DNA of 64,000 bases from Nannochloris sp. 'desiccata' (GCA_019044685.2 JAGTXX020000016.1:124001-188000), one strand, 5' to 3'. Shown: positions 33,781-43,698, counted from the stretch's first letter. The notes: a model not told the origin generated them from the sequence alone. Made by a program: numbers and translations.

Positions 33781-34947
33781 ATGCAGACAGTCGCTCAAAT
33801 TGGCGCACAATGCCCCTCGACAATTCCTCATACGGGATCAAATAATCGTTGTTTTTCCCAAGGAAGGCGTGTGCCTATTTTTAGAAGAGAAGAAATTCCC
33901 ACTTCTCCTTCAGTAAGCAGTGCTGTGCACCGACAGCAAGGTCGCTCCAGCACACGGGTAGTTGCCTCCACCTCCTCTTCTTTTTCTTCCAGCCCTGCTC
34001 TTGCTCCCCCTTCTTTAGCGGCAACAACAGCAGGAATGGAAGTTAGTGAAGTAGAAATCCGTCCTGGAGTGATTGAAGGCTTCTGGCTATGGGAAGGACA
34101 CCAAATCCGTTACCATCGCACTGCCAACACCGACAGCACCCTTCCCCCCGTTCTCTGCATCCACGGCTTTGGTGGGAACGCAGACCATTGGCGTAAAAAC
34201 CTACCTGATCTTTCCTCTACCTGCAACGCCTACGCTATAGATCTTTTAGGCTATGGGTTCAGTGATAAGCCAGACCCCCGGAAGTTTCCAGTTAATACAA
34301 TTTACAATTTCGAAAACTGGGGTCGTCAGATCCGAGATTTTATCAGAGAAAAGATCGGACAGCCTACTATATTAACATGCAATTCTGTGGGTGGGCTTGC
34401 AGGCTTGCAAGCCGCCATTGACGAACCAGAGCTCATTCCAGCGGTGCAAATTATCAATATCTCTCTGAGAATGTTGCATGAGAGTAAACAAGCTCCTCTG
34501 GCAAAACCCCTTGTCGCTGCTCTACAGAATACTCTGAGAACTACAAATCTAGGAAAGTTGTTTTTCTCACAGGTAGCTACTGCAAATGCTGTTAAAAATG
34601 TACTGAAACAATGCTACTGCAATTCTGATGCCGTGACGGACGAACTCGTTGAATGTATTTTAAAACCGGGCCTAGAACCTGGGGCTGTCGACGTTTTCTT
34701 AGATTTTATAAGTTATTCTGGCGGACCATTACCTGAACAGTTGATAAAAGAATGCCCGGTGCCTGTCAGTGTAGTATGGGGGCAAGAGGATCCTTGGGAA
34801 AAGCTAGAATGGGGTAGAGCGTTTGCTACGTACTCGACAGTCGAAGAGTTTATTGAATTGCCTGGAGTGGGGCATTGTCCACAAGATGAAGCACCGCATT
34901 TAGTAAATCCATTAATCAAGGATTGGGTCGCTAGGCATAGTAGTTAA
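33781..34947 (+). CDS. Alpha/beta hydrolase, pheophytinase/chlorophyll dephytylase-like, plastid
   Basis: Single exon, 388 residues, with a Ser-rich plastid leader of about 75 residues (ends STRVVASTSSSFSSSPALAPP). The alpha/beta hydrolase core follows: FWLWEGHQIRYH, LCIHGFGGNADHWRKNLPDLS (oxyanion loop, in shortened agreement) and AIDLLGYGFSDKP. The nucleophile elbow is CNSVGGLAG, the acid is in VWGQEDPWEK, and the histidine is in LPGVGHCPQDEAPH. This order and the wording match the plant group containing PPH and CLD1, which removes phytol from chlorophyll or pheophytin. The elbow has Cys where Gly is usual (G-x-S-x-G). The exact substrate is inferred. Confidence 0.8.
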   Translation: MQTVAQIGAQCPSTIPHTGSNNRCFSQGRRVPIFRREEIPTSPSVSSAVHRQQGRSSTRVVASTSSSFSSSPALAPPSLAATTAGMEVSEVEIRPGVIEGFWLWEGHQIRYHRTANTDSTLPPVLCIHGFGGNADHWRKNLPDLSSTCNAYAIDLLGYGFSDKPDPRKFPVNTIYNFENWGRQIRDFIREKIGQPTILTCNSVGGLAGLQAAIDEPELIPAVQIINISLRMLHESKQAPLAKPLVAALQNTLRTTNLGKLFFSQVATANAVKNVLKQCYCNSDAVTDELVECILKPGLEPGAVDVFLDFISYSGGPLPEQLIKECPVPVSVVWGQEDPWEKLEWGRAFATYSTVEEFIELPGVGHCPQDEAPHLVNPLIKDWVARHSS

Positions 34948-35081
34948 ATAGCTCAGAAATTCATAAAAAGGCACCATTTACCTCAATCATATTTTAATTT
35001 TTTACAAACCGACAACTGACTAAGTACGTACCTACAACGTGTGTAACAATGTAAACTCAGTAATTAGTCTACTAAATCGGT

Positions 35082-36254
35082 TCATTGCTCTAAATTCGGT
35101 ACTATTGTGCCTTTTCTAATTTGTCCGCAATCTACAATCACAGCTCCGTCTTCAGCGGTAGCTGTGTTTTCCGGTTTTCCTATACTCAAAGCGTTCACAG
35201 CGTCGACAACTTCAAAACCAGTAACTACCTGTCCAAAAATAGTATAATCACCATTTAAGTGTGGTGCTGGACCCATCATTATACTAAAATGGTTTGTATT
35301 TGTATCATGACCCAAATTAGCCATCGAAAGTAGCCCTTTATGCGTGTGTTTTAATTTTAAACCGCCAGCATCATCTTTGAAATGCCCGCCGTAGACAGAT
35401 TCTACATTCACACCAGATTGATCGATAAAGTCATGTATTATTCTATAAAATGATGCTCCTTTGAAATGGTAGGGTGTGCCTGCCCCTTCTATGTTATCTT
35501 TTTGAGGAGCTGTTCCTGCCTCACCGGTAGTGAATTGCCGGAAATTTTCAGCACATCGAGGACTAATATCACTAAATAACGTCATTTCTATACGCCCCAC
35601 GGGTTTTCCTTTGATATCTACATCAAAATAAACTAAAGGTAGAGATTCATTTGCTCTTAAAGTAGCGAGCCAGGTGGTATGTGCCACTGCCTTTGCTTCT
35701 ATTTTAGCCACCGCCTCGGAGTATTCCTTTTCTGTCGTGACGGTACCAGAGACCCAGCCCAATACTGGACTGCGCCTACCTTCTGGGTTTGCTGGGTTCA
35801 ACTTGGAAGAACGTTTAAGCCAGCATTCTTGGTAGGCGGGGCCACCTTGTTCACCATTCCACACCCAGACATTGCATTTAGGGTTTGCTATACATGCGTT
35901 ACAACATTCAGTCGAAGATTCTGTTTTGTGGGCGTCTCCATAGACTATAGCTTCATCGCCGTCGTAATCTGCGTTCCATTCGGTGCGGCAAGTGCGTTCT
36001 CCTTTTTGGTTGGTAGTTGAACCGCCTCCACCGACTTTGGAAATGGTGCTGCTTTCCGTGGCGTTGGTATTTATGTGTTCATTGGCGGCTTTTGATTCAC
36101 CTGATGTATTGACTACTTTTATTCCGCCATGGGGTATTCTGTTAATCACTGTGCGAGCTACCCAGACTAGATTTAAAGCAACAATAAATGCTACTAGTGC
36201 TGGCCAATGTGAAGCGATCAGGCTTTGTCTACGCGGTCTCTTTATTGTCCGCAT
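35082..36254 (-). CDS. Membrane-anchored PAN/apple-domain cyclophilin fusion
   Basis: Single exon, 390 residues. A basic N terminus (RTIKRPRRQS) precedes one membrane segment (about 18-35, LVAFIVALNLVWVAR), consistent with a type II signal anchor. A Cys-rich module at about 85-170 (CRTEWNADYDG, ECCNACIANPKCNVWVWN, YQECWLK) resembles a PAN/apple domain. A cyclophilin domain follows from about 205: VYFDVDIKGKPVGRIEMTLF, FKGASFYRIIHDFIDQSG, GLLSMANLGHDTNTNHFSI, FGQVVTGFEVVDAV. FYRIIHDFIDQSG keeps the active-site Arg but the usual FMIQGGD is altered to FIDQSGV, and the F of the second motif is present. It should face the secretory lumen or exterior. This domain combination is unusual. Confidence 0.88.
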   Translation of the reverse strand: MRTIKRPRRQSLIASHWPALVAFIVALNLVWVARTVINRIPHGGIKVVNTSGESKAANEHINTNATESSTISKVGGGGSTTNQKGERTCRTEWNADYDGDEAIVYGDAHKTESSTECCNACIANPKCNVWVWNGEQGGPAYQECWLKRSSKLNPANPEGRRSPVLGWVSGTVTTEKEYSEAVAKIEAKAVAHTTWLATLRANESLPLVYFDVDIKGKPVGRIEMTLFSDISPRCAENFRQFTTGEAGTAPQKDNIEGAGTPYHFKGASFYRIIHDFIDQSGVNVESVYGGHFKDDAGGLKLKHTHKGLLSMANLGHDTNTNHFSIMMGPAPHLNGDYTIFGQVVTGFEVVDAVNALSIGKPENTATAEDGAVIVDCGQIRKGTIVPNLEQ

Positions 36255-36423
36255 GATGTAGATGTGTTGTTCAATATACGGCAGACATCTTTGGAACTTC
36301 GATTTTCAGCTGACCGAAAGTCTGAAATGAAATGCAAATTTTGAAATAGAAAATAGCTTTATCAAATGAAATACAAGCCATTATTAAATATGCTTACAAG
36401 TTTTACTGCATAACATAGTTGCT

Positions 36424-37536
36424 ATGGCGAGACCATCAGCTCCCTTATCGCTCGATGGCTCTTCTATTTCATCAGATTTTGAAGAATCGATCACTTCAGC
36501 TCGAACTTTTGACAGTTTGGATGAACTGTTATCACGCTTTACCTTGGATTTCAGACCTGAATACGTTTTAAAAATACGCAACAGGTCAGTTTGTTCGCTG
36601 GTTTTGTTAGCTAGCTTTTTATTTATTTTCCATTTTTCAACGTGCCACGACCGTGCTAGCAATAGCAAACATCTCTTTTTTACTCTCTCCCATTAATTAA
36701 CTAATACTTCCTACGCAGACTTGGACCGTTAGTTGTAGGTGTAGATGCTTCACATCTCCCAGAAAATAGAGAAACTACAGGCGCACTTGTGGTAAGCTAG
36801 GTTGCTCCTCATTTTTGTTTTTACCATCAGCTACTGCTCCATCTAACCGTACAACCACCATAATACCATTTTTCAGATCAAACCTGCGAGTGAAGATTCT
36901 TGGTGGCGTCGTCTCCGTGTCTCTACAGCCGGCAACGTCACCCTCCGCTCCCGTAAACTTCAGTGGTGGGTCATTACCCTCGATCTTGAAGGTGTCACCA
37001 ATCCTTTACTCCGCACCTCTTCTGCATCTTTCCGTGTTGCCACAAAATGGGATTTATCGCGTGGGGAATACAGAAATAAACGTAAAATGCAATTAGGGGA
37101 TGCTACTCAGGGCAGAGTCCATTGGCACGTGAATTACAATTTACCAGAAGTGGAAGGATCCTTTGGAGCTGACTCGAGAGCGCGTTCTCAAGAAATGCAT
37201 GCTGAGGTTGGGTATGCTCATGCTGACGTATCGAAATTAGAGTTAGTGGTTTGGCCCATGAGAAATAATCCTAAGAATGAACTGTATATAGGACAACAGG
37301 AGAGCCGGCTTGGTCCTTCTTCTTCTAATAATAATAGTAGCAGTAGTAGTATTTCAAACGGGACTGAGGCACCGAGGGCGGTGGAGACAGTTTTGAATAG
37401 TTCAACTGGAAGCAGTAAAACTACTACTTCTAGTACGAAGAGCGCTGACACAGCTGAAGATTGGGTTGGTAAACGGCTATCTGATTTAAAAATGCATGTT
37501 GGGGAGTTGCAGAATTGGTGGGAAACAAAAAAATAA
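36424..37536 (+). CDS. Unrecognised 297-residue protein
   Basis: Three exons, 36424..36584, 36719..36791 and 36877..37536, joined by GT-AG introns with exact phase, give 297 residues. There is no signal peptide and no membrane helix. The centre is rich in Trp/Arg with alternating hydrophobic residues, likely beta-strand: LGPLVVGVDASHL, SWWRRLRVSTAGNVTLRSRKLQWWVITLDL, RVATKWDLSRGEYRNKRKMQLGD. It ends with a helical segment DWVGKRLSDLKMHVGELQNWWETKK. It contains a Ser/Asn-rich linker. The regular WW and strand pattern could suit a lipid-binding or outer-envelope beta-rich protein, but I cannot name a family. It is head-to-head with the PAN-cyclophilin gene (169 bp). Confidence 0.75.
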
Positions 37537-37910
37537 TAAAAACAAACCATTTGAAAGTGCCTCCTGCACTGACAGTACCGCCCCCACCAGCGCAGTAAGC
37601 ACGACTTGGAGGCAACAATACGTTGCTTCTAGTCTTTTTAGTAAACTAATGTTGGAAAGTTTAGAGTTAAATAGGTAGCGAACTGCCTAGCGTTCTCTCG
37701 TTTCTATTTAATAAACGTCTTCTTGTTTCATTTGAAAATTACACAACACCGATCTTTCAAGTAACTATCTAAAATAACTATCTCAGATCAATCTATAGCT
37801 CTCTCTCAGATCTCTCTCTCTAATAAATGTACATGTTTACGTCCTCTACAATGATATACGCACAAAGAGAATCATCAAAGAGCTCACCATTCCTCTTCAT
37901 AATTGGTAAT
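37537..37910. other. Convergent 3' intergenic region
   Basis: About 370 bp between two stops. A long CT-rich stretch (ATCTCTCTCTC near 37800-37820) precedes the SR45 3' end. No gene seen. Confidence 0.4.
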
Positions 37911-39080
37911 TCAACTTTTGCGCCGTGGGGGGCTTTCCTTTGGACTTTTACTTTTGCTTCTGCTCTTACTTCTGTCTGAGGATGATGTTGAATACGACCG
38001 GGTAGAACGAGATCGTGACCGTGATGAATATGAAGAGTAGGAGCGGGAAGAAGAGCGGGAGCGAGAACGACGTCTTCTAACAGGAGAAGGCGAACGTCCT
38101 CCTCTCCGAGATGGTGGGCTTCGACCTCTAGGAGGACTCCTACCACGAGGACTCCTGCCAGGAGGGCTACGTGATCTTCTACGTTGAGAAGATCGTGACC
38201 TAGATCGACCACCACGATTGTAAGTACCCCATGATGGTCTATTGTCTCTCGTATCTCTGGTATCTCTACCACCATAACCATAGCCGCCACGGCCACTTGG
38301 CGATCGTGACCTTTTTCGGCCCCAATCCCTACCTCCACCACTGCCTCTGCCTCTGGGAGGAGAATACCCTCCACGACGGAACTGCTGCTGAAGTGGACCG
38401 CCAGTATCTCGTCTAAATGGACTTCTACTCCTACTGCGTCTCCTGTCACCTGCTCTAGTATCTTCAGCATTTCTCTGTTGCTGTTGTTGTTTTCCGACAA
38501 ATTGAATGGAAACGACATTGCCGTCAATCTGGCCCCCATCCATATGATTCTTGGCCTTTTCTGCACTGGGTCTATCGAAAAACTCAACGAATCCGAATCC
38601 ACGGGGTAAACCTACTGCACGATCGATTGCCAGCTCAGCAGTGCGAATTTCACCAAAAGTTGAAAAGATTTCACGAATGTGCTGTTCAGTGACATTTCTG
38701 GTGAGACCTCCAATATGAAGACGGGTAGATAATGGAGCGGATCTTTGGGTAGGGTTAGTTGCTGATTGTTTTATTTTACTAGGAGTACTGTCTTTAGCTT
38801 TGGGGTCGTCCCTGTGTCTGACAGGGGAGCGGGACGGAGGGCGACTGCTGTCTCTGTTGCTCTTGCGAGGAGGAGGACTGCGGGATGCACTTCTCTTTGC
38901 GGCAGGTTTGGAATTGCCCCTGTAAAATATTTATGACGTCAGCGAAGAGGTCAGTTGCAGCTCTATAAGCGTGACCAAGTAAGTACAGTGAAAATTATAC
39001 AAAGTGATTGAATTGATTAGATTAAAGGATTTTGAAACGTACCCAGCCCTTGTGGGAGACAATGCCGCTGATTTGGTCAT
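37911..39080 (-). CDS. SR45: SR45/RNPS1-type splicing and exon-junction factor
   Basis: Two exons, 39080..39043 and 38919..37911, give 348 residues. A short N-terminal RS region (SRSPPPRKSNRDSSRPPSRSP) precedes an RRM at about 72-155: STRLHIGGLTRNVTEQHIREIFSTFGEIRTAEL, DRAVGLPRGFGFVEFFDRPSAEKAKNHMDGGQIDG in broken agreement. The long C-terminal RS/RG region alternates RSRS with Gly and Pro. The RRM wording is closest to SR45 (plants) and RNPS1 (animals), a component of the EJC-linked ASAP complex. The protein acts in nuclear speckles in alternative splicing. The gene reads divergently from the ferredoxin-like gene. Confidence 0.93.
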
Positions 39081-39393
39081 TATTTAATCGGCAGATGAAT
39101 TAGTTGGGTTTTCTCGCAGGAGGGTATTAAAGAGATGATTTTAATTTGAATTTAAATGAAGAGAATCACAAAGTTTGTAAGCCCTTCCGTTGCATGGATT
39201 TGACTCTTTATGACTGTATGAATCTATATCTATGATGAAACTTTTGATCAAGCTCGCATAATTTGAATGTTTGTTAGAGAAAAGTTCACGACAAGCTTGA
39301 AGGTAAAACGAGCAGTTTCACGATCATTGCATTAGGTTAATTTCAATTTGATCCATTAACTGTGCACATTTTTCTATCTACCGCACTCTGATC
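39081..39393. promoter_or_regulatory. Divergent upstream region of SR45 and the ferredoxin-like gene
   Basis: 313 bp of AT-rich sequence with several GATC-centred words (near 39245, 39320, 39350, 39390). It holds both 5' UTRs. Confidence 0.35.
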
Positions 39394-39861
39394 ATGCTAG
39401 AAGCACGCACAATGCACAAGCAAGCTACATTTTCAAATCCCACCTGCCATTGGCACTTTAGCTCATTTAAAACCCCACAAGTACACAGAAGACCTCATTC
39501 ACTGCAATCTAGGCATTTCATACAAACCCATGCCTTAAATACTTCGGTTGAAACTGCTACGATTCAAGTACATTTCCAATCTGCCAATGTTACAGTTGCT
39601 GCCAAAGCGGGTGACAATATTTATGACTTGGCTGAAAAGAATGGAATAGATACGATCACGGTTGGTTGTTGTTCAGGAAATTGCGGGGTCTGTGAGGTTG
39701 AAGTGCGTAAATATCATGAAGGAGAAAGTGCAGAAACAACAGACGACGCAGCAGCAATTGTGATTCGCAGCTGTGTGACCCCACTACCACCAGGGTACGC
39801 ACGGATCGAAATAAACGAACTGATAGATGATATCTGGGGACTGGATGGGTACGATACATAG
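39394..39861 (+). CDS. Plastid-targeted [2Fe-2S] ferredoxin-like protein
   Basis: Single exon, 155 residues. The first ~50 residues are a Ser/His/Arg/Gln-rich transit peptide. The plant-type ferredoxin fold then runs TIQVHFQSANVTVAAKAGDNIYDLAEKNGIDTITVGC. The cluster ligands are C92-x4-C97-x2-C100 in GCCSGNCGVC and C127 in VIRSCVTPLPPG. The spacing to the fourth Cys (27) is close to the family value. The C-terminal extension (EINELIDDIWGLDGYDT) is acidic. It should carry electrons in the plastid, but it is not a canonical photosynthetic ferredoxin: the loop sequence differs from CRAGSCSSC. The partner is unknown. Confidence 0.83.
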   Translation: MLEARTMHKQATFSNPTCHWHFSSFKTPQVHRRPHSLQSRHFIQTHALNTSVETATIQVHFQSANVTVAAKAGDNIYDLAEKNGIDTITVGCCSGNCGVCEVEVRKYHEGESAETTDDAAAIVIRSCVTPLPPGYARIEINELIDDIWGLDGYDT

Positions 39862-39991
39862 CACAAATATTTACATGAGAAGTATAATGTGGGTTAGTTT
39901 TTCTAATAATTTACAAATATCCAGCGATAAAAAGATTTTCCAGGATGTTTCAATAAAGAAAGTATATTTCATTTAATCAGAGTAAAGATAT

Positions 39992-41080
39992 TCAAATGCC
40001 ATAGTTCAAATCAAAGTGCTCATCAATAAAGTTCTCATCACAGTCACCAGATGCACAGCCACCACCTTCAATCAAGGCAGAGTCAATACTGCAGCATATA
40101 TCAGGAACACAAAACGTCTGCAAGCGGGGGATAACAAAAAAAAGGAAAAGAAAAGTAGTTAAACACAAGTACAATGATAGGAAGGGAAGCCAAAGATACG
40201 AAGAGTTGACAAGCCATGTACAGTCATTCATCAAGTAATACAATGAGTACTTACAGCGCCCTCAGCTTGCCAAAACATGTATTGCCGAGCGCTATTGGCA
40301 TCTACGGGAGTGTCTTCTAAATAAGGGTCACAGGAGGAGCACGAAGCGCAAACACCATTAACAAAAGCAGAACCTAATGGGAGAAGGGGACATAAAATCA
40401 TAGTTTATACACGCAGACTCGAGTAATAGATCAAGGCAATTCGGGAAAGTACTAGCTTGAAATAACAAGGGAAGAGGGGAGGGCTTTTATTTAATAGTTA
40501 AGCTTACCCGCAGGGCACCCTCCATCAACTTCTTGTCGCAATCGATGACTCATCGCAATCGACCGAATAGGTAACGTCGTCTGTCCACCACGACGGCACA
40601 CCCAATTTCCTTTCTTGCCAGAGACGATAGGTGATCCAGCAGGGCATTGAATACACTGGGTAGAGAATCCATCGACGCCAGGTTTGGGAAGTGTCCCTTG
40701 AGGACACGTGGGAACACATACATGCATATCCTCGTCATGAGGGACATATGAAATATCGACAGTATTATGGGATGAGCACGGAAGCCAGCAGGAAGCTGTC
40801 TCATCGTCCCAGGCGGCCGGGGAGGGGCAAGTAGGGGTAGTGACCGTTGCGGCAAAGACAAGGTTAGGGCAGGCAGGGTCGAAACCAGAAGAACAATCCT
40901 GCAGTATCAACGAAATCAATTTGCTTTAATTACAAAAATTGTTATTCTAGAGATGTTAATTCTGAATAGATTGAGCTGACGTGTGAAGAGAACCTAAGTG
41001 AGCTTGAAATTTTCATGTACCTGTGCGGTGGCGGCTACGGCCAAGAGAGCGACCAAAAGCAAACTGTGAACGACACGCAT
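39992..41080 (-). CDS. Secreted Cys-rich protein
   Basis: Four exons, 41080..41021, 40898..40508, 40373..40256 and 40088..39992, give 221 residues. The first exon is a complete signal peptide (MRVVHSLLLVALLAVAATAQ). Mature sequence has more than 20 Cys in clusters: CSSGFDPACPN, ASCWLPCSSHN, CVPTCPQGTLPKP, QCIQCPAGSP, CASCSSCDP, GGGCASGDCDENF. These look like small disulfide-rich repeats, related in style to tyrosine-kinase-ephrin/GCC2-GCC3 type C-P-x-G units. The last intron (40255..40089) uses the acceptor that keeps frame; a nearer AG 29 nt upstream would shift the frame. Family not recognised. An earlier in-frame ATG at 41215 exists, but the signal peptide favours 41080. Confidence 0.7.
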
Positions 41081-41316
41081 GGTTATTGAATAGAAAGAAC
41101 TATTAACAGATATGTTATTATGAAATAATAACCCATAATAGAGAGGAAAATCGGTGCTTAATACTTGAGTTCGGAGTAGAAGAGCCCTCAGCCCACCACC
41201 TTGGGAACTCCCCAAGGAGGCGGTGATTTGGGAAAACTTTCTTTATATATATTGGATAGCAACTACAGTTACACAGGGCTTACACAGGTAATTCATTAAA
41301 TATAATAACAAGTATA

Positions 41317-41946
41317 TCAAGGGTTTACATCACTTTCTATCCACTCTACAGCTGCCTGTATCCCTCTATTATCTCCACTCTCCTCATTGCCACGTGTAAC
41401 AACAAATTTCTTCCGCTCATTGCTTTTTAAATTCAACAAATCAACTTCCTCTACTTGAATAAAACATAAACAAAATGGATCAGCTACAGGATCATCTTTA
41501 CTAGGAGGTGCGTTTTTAAAAGCAGCCTCATCTTCTTCATCAGTCGCTCTAGGTAAGCCAGGAAAGGGCCAAGTAAACTGTTGTCGCCCAGGATCGCTCA
41601 TGGCCCGCCAGGCTCCAGTGCGAGCACGGCCTAACTTTTCTTCCGCTGGGGTGTGTTTTGTGATTACAGTGACTTTTCCTAGGATTCTATATTGTTCCCG
41701 TGTCTCTGGGAAGTACCAAGCTATTTCTGCCCAAGGATTAGAAGATAGATCGGTTGTTTTATTGCTTCGGGCGTCAGTAACAAAAGTAATGTGATCAGTA
41801 TCCCATAAAAATCCGCGATAAACGACACTTCGGTTTGCTGGTCGACCATCCGGACGAACAGTTGCTATTTGGAAGTATTTGCTGTGCCGTAAACGTTCAT
41901 TTCTACGCAAACTCTGTTGTAATAAAAGTTTCCAAGGGGATGACAT
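41317..41946 (-). CDS. Alr4036-family FMN-binding pyridoxamine-5'-phosphate-oxidase-like protein (PPOX2-like)
   Basis: Single exon, starting at the ATG at 41946; 209 residues. FMN-binding split-barrel motifs are visible: SKYFQIATVRPDGRPANRSVVYRGF (with the preceding LRHSKYFQIATV), ITFVTDARSNKTTDLSSNPWAEIAWYFPETREQYRILG and SDPGRQQFTWPFPG. The last part, CFIQVEEVDLLNLKS, matches the plant PPOX2 (Alr4036-type) group. Members bind FMN and convert PNP/PMP to PLP or act as general flavin oxidoreductases; the specific reaction is not settled in this family. It has no obvious transit peptide. It is head-to-head with the DMT transporter gene. Confidence 0.88.
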   Translation of the reverse strand: MSSPWKLLLQQSLRRNERLRHSKYFQIATVRPDGRPANRSVVYRGFLWDTDHITFVTDARSNKTTDLSSNPWAEIAWYFPETREQYRILGKVTVITKHTPAEEKLGRARTGAWRAMSDPGRQQFTWPFPGLPRATDEEDEAAFKNAPPSKDDPVADPFCLCFIQVEEVDLLNLKSNERKKFVVTRGNEESGDNRGIQAAVEWIESDVNP

Positions 41947-42297
41947 GCTGTCAAAAATCTGCAAGTTTTTAGCCCTTATTTGCGTGTCCGCGGGGTATAT
42001 GGGATTATGATCAAAGTGATGAATGGTGCGAGTAGGCTGAAAGCAAACTTTTTAGAAATGCTGTGCTGTGGTTGCACGTGAACCGGCTGTGCAGTGAAGC
42101 CGAGATTTGCTGTATCTTTGTGGATTTCTAAAAAATACCACATAAAATTCATATATACACTTTTACAAGATAGTGGTTGCTTCTAGGTGTAGCGCAGACC
42201 CGTGTCTTGGAGCCGCCTGTTTTGAAGCAAACTAATTCCAGCCTAAAATTTGCCAGCGCGTCAAAAAAGTGGAAGCGGCCTCCCATAGTCGCTGCAT
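41947..42297. promoter_or_regulatory. Divergent upstream region of PPOX2-like and DMT transporter genes
   Basis: About 350 bp between starts. It contains TGATCAAAG near 42010. No other element recognised. Confidence 0.35.
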
Positions 42298-43698
42298 ATG
42301 ACGGCTTCTATGTGTAGAGCTTGCTCGTATCGGGTGCAGGCGTTTACTCAGCTTCAGACGCCTAAAGTAAAACGAAGATCTATTAGCTCTGTGAAAGCAA
42401 TCGCACAACCACCGGTTCGGAGGGGCGAATCTAGGAAAATTACTCTCAATATAACGAACGTTCTGCAAAGAAGTCCTCAAGAACACTTGCAGTTGCTTAC
42501 GTCCCGCTTTACCACAGATGAACCTAAAGAATTCACAACCACCGTTTTGAAGCAGCAACGCCAACAAGTAGAGGAAGAAGATGACGTGCTGCAACCTAGC
42601 ACCAGTGGTAGAAAATTCCCTAATGAAAGCAACGATGAAGAGGATGAAGATACCAAGTTGGATAAGAACACCTGTAATGGCATACATTTGCCACCTTACC
42701 TCCAATCCATTGTCGACAAAATCCCTCCTCGAGTTCGCGGCCTCCTAATGCTCAACTTACTCGTTGTTATGGTAGCAACCAACTGGGTAATACTAAAAGA
42801 AGCCGGTACGCATTTCAACCCGTTTAATTTCGCCTCATTGCGATTTGGTATTGCAGCATTAGCGCTCTCTCCATTTTTCTTGAAAGCAAAACCCGAAACG
42901 TATATTGGCGGAATAGAACTCGGATTGTACACTGCTGTGGGCTATTTAGCTCAATCTGAAGGGTTGATGACAACTGATGCAAGTCGTGCATCATTCTTGT
43001 CTACTTTTACAGTATTAGTTGTGCCATTTTTAGCTGGTCTAAGCGGCAAAGGGGTCAGACCCATCACCTGGGCGGCGGCGGTGGCAGCGCTCGTAGGTGT
43101 TTCTTTGCTTGAAAAATCCGGCGCTGAGCCGTGTTTAGGCGATTTATGGAGCGTGATCTCCGCCATTGCATTCGGTGTTCAAATTTTTAGAACTGAACAT
43201 TACAGCCGCATCTTAGGACAGCAGCAAACGATTCCGTTAACCTCCGTCGTCCTCACCACGACTGCTGCCTTGGCGATCGCAGCTGCTGGATTTGCTCAGC
43301 CTGAGGTCGTTCACTCATTATTCACCCACCCCTCAACTGTCTTAGCATCCGTAGAAGCGACTTCTATTCCTTGGGGTGAAGTTCTGTATACTTCATTGCT
43401 TACGACTGATGTCGTTCTGTTAATGGAGTTTGTTGCCCTGAGAGACGTTTCATCTACAGAAGCGGCATTGACATATATGTTGGAGCCTCTTGGCGGTGCT
43501 ATGTTGGCCTGTATCTTTTTAGGAGAGAGGTTTGAGACGACTGGATGGATTGGAGGTGGATTGATCCTAGTTTCTTGCCTTGGTATGCAATTGCTCGGTG
43601 AAGAAAAGGAAGAACAAACAGCGGAAAAGGGTAAATTATTAGAGGACAGCAGCGGCAGTCCTAGTGCCACCGCCACTATTGATGTTGATGCGGAATAA
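42298..43698 (+). CDS. Plastid drug/metabolite transporter (EamA family)
   Basis: Single exon, 466 residues. A basic Ser/Gln-rich N-terminal region of about 125 residues is a likely plastid transit peptide. Two EamA repeats follow with about ten hydrophobic segments: LLMLNLLVVMVATNWVILKEAG, PFNFASLRFGIAALAL, IELGLYTAVGYLAQSEGL, ASFLSTFTVLVVPFLAGLSGK, ITWAAAVAALVGVSLL, and in the second repeat FVALRDVSSTEAALTYMLEPLGGAMLACIFLGE. This matches plant envelope DMT proteins near At3g02690. The substrate is unknown. The C-terminal tail is acidic and Ser-rich. Confidence 0.88.
   Translation: MTASMCRACSYRVQAFTQLQTPKVKRRSISSVKAIAQPPVRRGESRKITLNITNVLQRSPQEHLQLLTSRFTTDEPKEFTTTVLKQQRQQVEEEDDVLQPSTSGRKFPNESNDEEDEDTKLDKNTCNGIHLPPYLQSIVDKIPPRVRGLLMLNLLVVMVATNWVILKEAGTHFNPFNFASLRFGIAALALSPFFLKAKPETYIGGIELGLYTAVGYLAQSEGLMTTDASRASFLSTFTVLVVPFLAGLSGKGVRPITWAAAVAALVGVSLLEKSGAEPCLGDLWSVISAIAFGVQIFRTEHYSRILGQQQTIPLTSVVLTTTAALAIAAAGFAQPEVVHSLFTHPSTVLASVEATSIPWGEVLYTSLLTTDVVLLMEFVALRDVSSTEAALTYMLEPLGGAMLACIFLGERFETTGWIGGGLILVSCLGMQLLGEEKEEQTAEKGKLLEDSSGSPSATATIDVDAE

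Noticed and set aside
40988..41215. A start at 41215 for the Cys-rich protein
   Set aside because: It would place 45 hydrophilic residues before a clear signal peptide; the ATG at 41080 starts the signal peptide directly.
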